Positions 25,471 to 33,779 of a stretch of 64,000 nucleotides of DNA are shown here, in pieces. Position 1 is the first letter of the stretch. Each line of letters starts with the position of its first letter. The notes under the pieces are model-generated. The model searched no databases, had not been told where the DNA came from, and saw only the letters and a list, made by a program, of their open reading frames with translations. Origin of the DNA: Fasciolopsis buskii (lineage: Eukaryota; Platyhelminthes; Trematoda; Plagiorchiida; Fasciolidae); the NCBI GenBank assembly GCA_008360955.1, contig LUCM01005843.1, positions 74,811 to 138,810 of the forward strand. Reading direction: 5' to 3'. Made by a program: the position numbers and the translations under genes.

Positions 25471-26885
25471 AACGCTACCGTTAAACTGGTCCTTGGATCA
25501 AGGTAGGTTACCGAGCGAGTGGGAGAAACCCACGTTCATAACGTTGTTTAAGAGTGGCAGTGAGTTGAAGGCGACTAGTTGCCGTCCTGTGAGCCTTTCT
25601 TGGCGGGAAAACTTATGGAACAGTTGGCTTCTATCCAATTACCCGAACACCTGCAGAATTACGAGCTACTTAGGCCTCAGTCACATGGGCTTTGGAAGGA
25701 ACTTTATTGTCTATCCACTTCTTACAGTATGTGAGCATTGACCCCAAGCAATGCCAGAGGGTTATCTGACGGATATAATCTACGTCGGCTTCTGTAGGCC
25801 GTTCGACAAATTTCCGCACCACAGATCGATCTCGAAGTTAAAGTCCTTCGGGGTTCCAACAGGAATATGCCGTTGGATTGGGGATTTTGGTGCGAGGAAG
25901 ATCGTTCACTATAAGAGTTTTTTGCTTGTGCTTCACCTAGTACGAGGTAGGTAGTGGTGTACCGCAAGGCTCTGTCTTGGGACCACTACTGCTCCTGACG
26001 TTCATAGACGATTTACCACCGGTCGTGAAGTTTTCACGCTTGATCTACACAGACCTGAAAACTTGGCGGATAATCGGAGGACCGGACATCCGGAAACAAT
26101 TGCAGGAGGACCTGGATGCCCTCGACCTCAGGTCGGAGAAATGGGTTGCCAACGAACTACGAAAAATGCGCGCATGTACGGCTGAGCCCTTAAAGGACAT
26201 GCGACATACAGCAACTCGTTTCGAGGTTCTCTGCTAAGGAGGACCGATGGTGAATGCGACCTGAGGGTGACGGTTTGCTCCTTCGTTGAGGACCCTTGCC
26301 CACACCAATAAAACCTGTGCTCCCGTATGGGAAATGCTGGGTGCCATCCGACGTTCCTTCAGTTAGTTATCCCACAACACCTTGAAGCATCTGCATACTA
26401 CCAAAGTACACCCAAGATTGGAGTTTGGAGGGGTTTCTGCGTTCTCTTTTACAACTGTGTTCAGAAAGCTGGAAAAATTGCAAAGGGGCGCCACTCGCCT
26501 CATTGCTGGGCTATAGGGTTACAACTGACCGGGCTACCTGAGGCGTACTGCTATGCTCAGGGAGACATCATTCGCGTTCGGCACATCATCTGAGATGAAT
26601 TGGGACCGGACTTATAAGCTGAATTCCCACTGTGCGACTATAACGGAACCAGAGGGCGCAATTTAACATCAGAAAGCTGGATTCCACTGAATTGCCACTG
26701 GCCGATCGCCTTTCCAGGAGATCGGCCAAACTTTGATGGAATAGGATGACTACCACAAGTTCAGTGCGGCACTGGACGACTACCTACTGGTGAGTTGGTG
26801 CGACTTTCTCCGCTAAGAGTCGCAAGGAACTGTCGGCGACGAGGTTCACTCAGGTGTAATCCCTCGGCTTCCATTCAATAAAGAT
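25471..26885 (+). mobile_element. LINE reverse transcriptase fragment, left arm of a large inverted repeat
   Basis: The + strand reading gives WEKPTFITLFKSGSELKATS then CRPVSLSW (RT fingers), HMGFGRNF, and VGFCRPFDKFPHHRSISKLK, which aligns with the motif A strand (FDxVxHxxLLxKL). The segment PTGICRWIGDF is followed by GVPQGSVLGPLLLLTFIDDL in broken frames (motif B), then IYTDLKTWRIIGG, where the catalytic ADD is replaced by TDL. GLQLTGLPEAYCYAQGDIIR is the C-terminal R..L.L..L..R....DLI pattern. An AATAAA lies at 26877. CR1/Jockey-type order. The whole arm recurs in reverse orientation at 28189-29566. Stops and the altered catalytic box show it is dead. Confidence 0.85.
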
Positions 26886-27383
26886 GAACAACGAACAGCA
26901 CAGTCCCTTAAGTTTTGTTGGAGTTCGTCTTGTTGCCGAGTATGTTTCCTCGGCAAATGGGTTTAGTTTATGTTTTCACTTTAATGCAACTACACTTGAT
27001 CTTCTGGTAGCCACCACCGCTAGCACAGCTAGCTATTTGGGAACTAATCAGGTACTTCAGGAGAAAAATTGAAAATCTTGTCTGTACTTCTCTGAATAAT
27101 TTTTCCTTTCAATCTTTTCAAGTAAGCTGACATTCAAGCCAAAATTCAGCGCCACTCTGTTATGTTCCACGTATTATTAGTGCAGATACCTTCGGGACTC
27201 AAACGTATAATTTTTTTCTGGCATTGTAGGTGCGTCCGCCTTAGGAAATATTAAGTTTCATCTACTAACGATCCTGCTTACCTTTCGGAAAAAAGCACGT
27301 GGTTTGATTTGAACCAAAGTAGACTGTTAAAATGCTGATTAATAACTCCTTTTTGCTAGGATGATGATATCTGCCTGGGTGTT

Positions 27384-27950
27384 TTGACTTGCACACAGCT
27401 AAAAGTTAAACAGTTTCGCGTATCGCCTTCCTTATTATATGCTGACAGTATTATACCTCTTGCTTATTTACCTTTTAGCAATGGCCTTGTTACATGTTGG
27501 TTGAGTCTAATTTCGGGTCTTAATTTATGTCTTGTTACCTGCCATTGTTGGTCGTTACGAATTGATCAACTTGAGAAACATGGTTCAAATTCAGTCGCTA
27601 GGTCGTTCGGACGCAAAGGTTGCGAGCCATTAAAATTACTGGAGAATGTTGAATTAACTAGCGTCTTGGAAAAATTGCATTATCCCATCACTTCTCAAAC
27701 ATCGCTGTTTGGAGCGATTACACCCCTGTCGACAAAACTCTTCATAAACTTGATGTTAAAACACGAGGTGCAGATTTTGCACAGCTCGTTCTACTTACGG
27801 CCAAGCAGGAATAGGAGCAAACCACTGGCTAGTTTCTGCAGAATTTGTGATCCATCTGTGTTGATTTCAAGGCATCTATCGCTTATAATCATTGCGACGA
27901 ATTTGCTCATGAAACTGATGTCCAACGAGATCCGGCACTCAACGTTGTAA
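27384..27950 (+). CDS. Uncharacterised 188-codon open frame between the inverted LINE arms
   Basis: This is the longest open frame in the window. It begins with MTCTQLKVKQFRVSPSLLYA and has one moderately hydrophobic stretch near residues 25-58. I recognise no family, and no repeat unit or zinc-binding pattern is evident. I see no splice donor or acceptor of clear quality around it and no second copy in the window. Composition is ordinary. It lies in the spacer of the LINE inverted repeat and upstream of the GBA2 start. It could be chance, part of a decayed element, or an unspliced exon. I would not treat it as a gene without transcript evidence. Confidence 0.2.
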   Translation: MTCTQLKVKQFRVSPSLLYADSIIPLAYLPFSNGLVTCWLSLISGLNLCLVTCHCWSLRIDQLEKHGSNSVARSFGRKGCEPLKLLENVELTSVLEKLHYPITSQTSLFGAITPLSTKLFINLMLKHEVQILHSSFYLRPSRNRSKPLASFCRICDPSVLISRHLSLIIIATNLLMKLMSNEIRHSTL

Positions 27951-28188
27951 GAAAATCAGCTTGATTTCGTGTCCGTCTCTGATTTAGTCAAGCGACTAGA
28001 GCATGCATAGAAACAACCCATGTTGCACTACGCGACTCCTCCCGGGTCTTACCTCTTGTCTACAACTAAAAAATACCCTGTGTTGATAGTCGGTAAATTC
28101 TGCTATTTTCGCCGCGTGAGCCGACACTCCAGAAGCAAGTGTTCTGCAAAATATCTCTATGCCAAGGCTACGAAAAAGAGAGCTTAAA

Positions 28189-29566
28189 CAGGTGTGAACC
28201 ACGTCGCCGACAGTTCCTTGCGACTCTTAGCGGAGAAAGTCGCACCAACTCACCAGTAGGTAGTCGTCCAGTGCCGCACTGAACTTGTGGTAGTCATCCT
28301 ATTCCATCAAAGTTTGGCCGATCTCCTGGAAAGGCGATCGGCCAGTGGCAATTCAGTGGAATCCAGCTTTCTGATGTTAAATTGCGCCCTCTGGTTCCGT
28401 TATAGTCGCACAGTGGGAATTCAGCTTATAAGTCCGGTCCCAATTCATCTCAGATGATGTGCCGAACGCGAATGATGTCTCCCTGAGCATAGCAGTACGC
28501 CTCAGGTAGCCCGGTCAGTTGTAACCCTATAGCCCAGCAATGAGGCGAGTGGCGCCCCTTTGCAATTTTTCCAGCTTTCTGAACACAGTTGTAAAAGAGA
28601 ACGCAGAAACCCCTCCAAACTCCAATCTTGGGTGTACTTTGGTAGTATGCAGATGCTTCAAGGTGTTGTGGGATAACTAACTGAAGGAACGTCGGATGGC
28701 ACCCAGCATTTCCCATACGGGAGCACAGGTTTTATTGGTGTGGGCAAGGGTCCTCAACGAAGGAGCAAACCGTCACCCTCAGGTCGCATTCACCATCGGT
28801 CCTCCTTAGCAGAGAACCTCGAAACGAGTTGCTGTATGTCGCATGTCCTTTAAGGGCTCAGCCGTACATGCGCGCATTTTTCGTAGTTCGTTGGCAACCC
28901 ATTTCTCCGACCTGAGGTCGAGGGCATCCAGGTCCTCCTGCAATTGTTTCCGGATGTCCGGTCCTCCGATTATCCGCCAAGTTTTCAGGTCTGTGTAGAT
29001 CAAGCGTTGGAAAACTTCACGACGGTGGTAAATCGTCTATGAACGTCAGGGGCAGTAGTGGTCCCAAGACAAGCCGTTGCGGTACACCATACCTACCTCG
29101 TACTAGAGTGAAGACAAGCAAAAAACTCTTATAGTGAACGATCTTCCTCGCACCAAAATCCCCAATCCAACGGCATATTCCTGTTGGAACCCCGAAGGAC
29201 TTTAACTTCGAGATCGATCTGTGGTGCGGAAATTTGTCGAACGGCCTACAGAAGCCGACGTAGATTATATCCGTCAGATAACCCTCTGGCATTGCTTGGG
29301 GTCAATGCTCACATACTGTAAGAAGTGGATAGACAATAAAGTTCCTTCCAAAGCCCATGTGACTGAGGCCTAAGTAGCTCGTAATTCTGCAGGTGTTCGG
29401 GTAATTGGATAGAAGCCAACTGTTCCATAAGTTTTCCCGCCAAGAAAGGCTCACAGGACGGCAACTAGTCGCCTTCAACTCACTGCCACTCTTAAACAAC
29501 GTTATGAACGTGGGTTTCTCCCACTCGCTCGGTAACCTACCTTGATCCGAGGACCAGTTGAACGCT
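28189..29566 (-). mobile_element. LINE reverse transcriptase fragment, right arm of the inverted repeat
   Basis: This is the reverse complement of 25471-26857, at about 97% identity by eye. The minus frames 29302-29499, 29017-29292, 28806-29003 and 28450-28716 repeat the same RT segments, including CRPVSLSWRENLW and PTGICRWIGDFGARK. Small indels differ: this copy reads through LVFTLVRGRYGVPQRLVLGP, where the left arm is frameshifted. It is missing about 28 bases of the left arm's 3' end and is truncated at its own 5' end. It shares the TDL change, so both arms descend from one already inactive copy or were duplicated together. Confidence 0.85.
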
Positions 29567-29573
29567 GAGCGGG

Positions 29574-29860
29574 TTAGGCGCTACGCTCATCTATACAAGC
29601 TCGTGACATACTCCGATTTCCAACTTGTGCACTAAAATCACCTCCTATCACTACGAAGTCAGAAACTCCTCTAGTGCGGGTATGAGTTGCGAGTGCATCA
29701 CAAAACTCGTCCTTGTGAATGCCAGCGTAGCAATCTGCCAAAGCACATGCCCAGATAACATGTCGTGTATAATAGCTATCCTTTCGAACGTCAATATTCA
29801 GTACTTTTTCCTCAGCACATTGATCCGCAGCACGAGCTGTCATGTCTAGTGAGGCGAATA
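29574..29860 (-). mobile_element. RTE-type endonuclease fragment fused to the LINE arm (minus strand)
   Basis: The minus frame reads CYAGIHKDEFCDALA and then DFVVIGGDFSAQVGN. This matches the RTE AP-endonuclease segment seen in the + strand RTE at 58437-58763 (KDEFCDNL ... IVVVAGDFNVLVGN). The Asp of GDF is kept, but the usual Asn is Ser. It stops only about 8 bases from the outer edge of the LINE inverted-repeat arm, so two unrelated retroelement pieces abut here. Confidence 0.7.
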
Positions 29861-30477
29861 AGTGATATTTGGCTCAACTCTAGGAGAAAGACGGTCTTTC
29901 TGTGGTCTGTTATACTGTTTAATACAGAATGATGTCGATGATGATGGCTTATGCAGCAAATCCTCCATTTACTTTAGCAACAAGCTGCTGTTCTTGTTCG
30001 CTTGGCTAGTTACTACACCCGACCTACTGAAACCAATTTATTCCAAGTCCTCGTTTATTCACTTACTGGTATAGAGAAACCGTCGCTCCTGGCTGTGTTA
30101 GAGTGCTCACGCCTTCGTACAACATCAAAATACTTTCTCAGCGTGATATTGCTTTGGTGCCCATTCCTGCACCGCCAATTTTCAGCGAATTCGATTTTTA
30201 TTCTTTTATGGAGCTTCTATAGCGCAGTCACTGTTTCTTTCTGCCATTTTGTTAAGAAGCAAACCCTGCTTGTCAAAATAAAATAATTGAGCCGTTCCGA
30301 TGAGTTTTGTATTATCATTCATTACCTGTTTTTAAATGGTCCTCTTGCTACCTAATACTTTGATTATCATTTCTAGCAATGACGATCATGCACTGAATGC
30401 ACACAGTTCTGCACTTCTTGGAATCCTCCAAAAGTCTTTACCACGACTGCTTCTGCAATCCCATTTGAGCGCCAGCT
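29861..30477. promoter_or_regulatory. Putative GBA2 promoter and 5' UTR region (by position only)
   Basis: This gap lies between the LINE/RTE cluster and the GBA2 start codon. I see no convincing TATA box or initiator. A segment at about 30005-30035 (TAGTTACTACACCCGACC then TACTGAAACC) has a near copy at 44546-44580, so part of it is a dispersed repeat. An in-frame TGA at 30466-30468 precedes the start codon. CCAG at 30472-30475 could be an acceptor for an upstream noncoding exon. Confidence 0.3.
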
Positions 30478-30644
30478 ATGGATGTCGAAAGCGAAGAAAC
30501 AGCCCACGAACTACTTGAAAAACTAAATTTGATACCACAGTATGGGTGGAAAGCTCGATTTGACTACCAACCGGAGTTCACTTGTCGTCCATTCACCATT
30601 CCAAGACTTTCCCAAATACGTGATGTCGTGTCTATGGCCGTGAG
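30478..30644 (+). CDS. GBA2: GBA2-like non-lysosomal glucosylceramidase, coding exon 1
   Basis: ATG 30478 has G at -3 and G at +4, and an in-frame TGA lies 12 bases upstream. The 55 codons plus two bases encode a short N-terminus, then QYGWKARFDYQPEFTCRPFT and PRLSQIRDVVSMAVR. Human GBA2 has the same layout: a GW motif, a charged segment, RPF, and a helix leading to RYL. The exon ends at AG|GTAAAA (donor at 30645) in phase 2. GBA2 is a GH116 enzyme that hydrolyses glucosylceramide to glucose and ceramide at the ER and cytosolic membrane face. The worm N-terminus is much shorter than the human one. The exon is short and easily missed by ORF length filters. Confidence 0.85.
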
Positions 30645-30699
30645 GTAAAAGTTAAATCCTTATCCTTTGAACCCTTAAGAAAATCATTGAAAATTACCA

Positions 30700-32270
30700 A
30701 ATGTGGGGCGAACATGGTTCGGAGTCGATGCGCCATGTGATGAACTTATGTATGCACTTGCTCAAACTTCAATAACAGCGTTGTCGGTAGAAAGTATGAT
30801 TGACTGACGTTTCGTATACCTTAGGTAGCCTTTCTCAAGGAAGGGTTTACAATAAAATGATCTAGAGTAGTTATATATCAACTGGTATCACGATGTTGTT
30901 TGTGTTTGGGTGTGAAGTGTGTTTCCCGTTCACATCTAGTTGAGTGTGTGTGCATCAATGTATATGAGAGTCAGTGTATGGGTACATGTCAGTTTTTAAG
31001 CTAGGCTGTAAGGGGGAGGGGGTTTAGGAGACCGGGTCCCTGCTCTCGTTGTCAGTATCAACTGGGGTCAGCAGGTTAGCCCGATTGCCAGGGTACTTTT
31101 TCACTAATGACAGTAGTCCGATCCAAATGCTGGGAATTCCCACCCCTTCGTTCCTGTTGATGCATATCGGGTGGGCGCTGACTTGCAAGACTTCTGCGTA
31201 TAAACGTTCAGTGTAGGTTCGGAATCCACGTTGAGAAGTTCTGGTCATAGCCTACTGTGTGGCTTTCGGCTATAGCGTAAAGTGCGATTGCTGAGTCGCG
31301 CTCTAGTTTTGATAAAATGATTCTGTCAGTTGGTCAGGACATCTGTTTTCGTTTGTGCTCCGCGATCCTACCCTTTGACGGTCTACAGGTGTCCAATGTA
31401 TTCTGTTGGGCGGTCCTTGCGGTAAATTTTGTAAATGGGTTAAGGATAATCCGATGTGTGCACGGAATCCTTTGTTGTAGTGTATTATTCATACGGAAAA
31501 AATTGCGCATCTTATAGTCGCTGATGGGTTTTCTGATGGCCTCTGATGTACCTGATCTGTATGGTATGCCCATAGAGGCCAACCATTCTCCTTTTTGCGT
31601 ATGTGCATTTGTCCTTGTTTTTCTATTTTCTTTAGTTCGTATCCTACTAGTTTTGGCGGGTAGTCGTTATCTTGAAGCACGCCGTTTCCTGATTGCGCGT
31701 TGACTTGTCGCTGCAGAGTTTGTCAACTCGGTTGGCTAGCGACGAAATGAGTGCCTGTTTTATGCAATGAGGTGGTCCGAGTGGAAATCTTAGGAGTTAC
31801 CTGAAGGATACGTTGAGTTTACATGTATGCCTATGCTTGAGGTCTGTGCCTCGTACTTTTAGATGACAACTCCAGAAAACTTGTTGTCCTTTCACTATCC
31901 TCCTAATCCATCGTAACGTTTATCAAATCGCACTGGCTGTTCAGGCAACGGAGGAAGTCTTCCTTGCATCGCTGTTTCGTTATCACGAATGTGTCATCAA
32001 CGTATCTTATGTAAACGCGCTGGGCGTTGCGACATGATGCCAGCGCGTTCGGTTCAAGAGACTGTAAATAAAGGTTGGCAATGGCTGGTGATATGGGGGA
32101 ACCCATGGCAACCCCTTCAGACTGTCTGTACAATGTGTTTGAAATTGAAGTAAGTAGAGGTGAGACACAGTTCTACGGCGGTGATATTTTCGGCAGCAGT
32201 TAAACCACAGCGTTCCTTCAACGAAGTGTCGGTTATCAATACGGAATACGGATGATCTAAATTGTTCTTA
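30700..32270 (-). mobile_element. Penelope-like element, 5'-truncated copy (minus strand)
   Basis: Minus frames, high to low coordinate: YRQSEGVAMGSPISPAIANL and YIRYVDDTFVITKQR (31903-32133) give RT motifs B and C with an intact VDD. DYPPKLVGYELKKIEK lies at about 31640, and GIPYRSGTSEAIRKP at about 31550 matches the PLE linker (KGTSEAIxRxL). The C-terminal HPICINRNEGVGIPSIW near 31130-31180 matches the NRDxGxxIPxIW end after the GIY-YIG domain. The element's terminal sequence reaches about 30700-30850, only about 60 bases inside intron 1. Stops and frameshifts show it is dead. Bases 31610-32270 are repeated in reverse at 32926-33586. Confidence 0.85.
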
Positions 32271-32277
32271 ATTCGTT

Positions 32278-33660
32278 TTTCAAGAAGTTTCAAGAAATGA
32301 TCTCATCCATAGAAAGAACACTGAGAAATCTATTGCCCGATGTTCGTGATCAAGCCAGACTGAGAATATGCAGCATGCTGAAAAATCACCAACCAACTAC
32401 ATAAATTATATCTGCTGAAAAACAAAAGGTGCTGATCACCTGGAAACAAAATCAGTCTATCCACATCAAAAAAGCTGACAAAAGCAATGCAATAGTTGTT
32501 TTAAGGCAATCACACTACGAAAGAATAGTTTGAAAACTCTTAACAAATGAGCCTTGTTCAAGGAAAGAAAGCGCAACGCTTAACCAAGCAAAAGCTCGGA
32601 TATATAAATATTCGCCTAGTGTGAAAGAAAATCTAGGGAATTTTTTGTGGTGCGCATTGTCGCCCAAAACCATCAGACCACGAAGATTATGTGAATTACC
32701 AAAAATCCTCAAGCCTGGCGCATTCATCCGCCCAATTGTTGATTATACGCCGCACGGAACATGTATGTTGGCAATGGTCTACTGAAACCGTATGGAAACA
32801 TCGTGAAAAGTGGAGTCAATGACGCCTTTGACTTTACCAATAATATGAAAACTGCCGAATTAGAAAGTGACGAAACCCCTGTGTTTCAGCGTGACATCTC
32901 TATGCCAAGTGTTCCCATTAAGAACAGTTTAGATCATCCGCATTCCGTATTGATAACCGACACTTCGTTGAAGGGGACGCTGTGGTTTAAACTGCTTGCC
33001 GGAAAATTATAAAACCGCCGTGAAACTTGTGTTCACCTCTACTTACTTCAATTTCAAACACATTGTACAGACAGTCTGAAGGGGTTGCCATGGGTTCCCC
33101 CATATCACCAGCCATTGCCAACCTTTATTTACAGTCTCTTGAAAACCGAACGCGCTGGCATCATGTCGCAACGCCCAGCGCGTTTACATAAGATACGTTG
33201 ATGACACATTCGTGATAACGAAACAGCGATGCAAGGAAGACTTCCTCCGTTGCCTGAACAGCCAGTGCGATTTGATAAACGTTACGATGGATTAGGAGGA
33301 TAGTGAAAGGACAACAAGTTTTCTGGATTGTCATCTAAAAGTAAACGAGGCACAGACGCTCAACATAGGCATCCACATGAAACTCACGTACTTCTTCAGG
33401 TATCTAAATTTTCACTCGGACCACCTCATTGCATAAAACAGGCACTCATTTCGTCGCTAGCCAACCGAGTTGACAAACTCTGCAGCGACAAGTCAACGCG
33501 CAATCAGGAAACGGCGTGCTTTCAAGAGAAACGGACTTTACCCGCCAAAACTAGTAGGATACCAGCTAAAGAAAATAGAAAAAATTGTGATACATACTTT
33601 CGATTCAAATGGACTAATTGCTGTACTTAGCACGTCATACGCTTCTTTTGCCGGAGGCCT
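32278..33660 (+). mobile_element. Penelope-like element reverse transcriptase (plus strand)
   Basis: The + strand reading runs through ISSIERTLRNLLPDVRDQAR (about 32300) and HIKKADKSNAIVVLRQSHYE (about 32465), the KADKGN-like motif found early in PLE RTs. Then come PKTIRPRRLCELPKILKPGA and FIRPIVDYTPHG (about 32665-32760), the PKxHKxGxPxRPIV palm motif. VAMGSPISPAIANLYL-like sequence and YIRYVDDTFVITKQR follow at about 33085-33225, with an intact VDD, then LYPPKLVGYQLKKIEK at about 33540. Several stops and frameshifts break it, and homology stops near 33660 before the GIY-YIG domain. It diverges head to head from the minus copy. Confidence 0.85.
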
Positions 33661-33779
33661 AAAGTAGGGGTCTCCTTGTCGTTCAGGTTGGGGTTGGTTT
33701 GAGCTGGCATTCTTGTCGGCAAAATGAATGAAGAATATTTGATTCAAGTAGGGGGCTTCCACTCAGCCACACTCCACTG

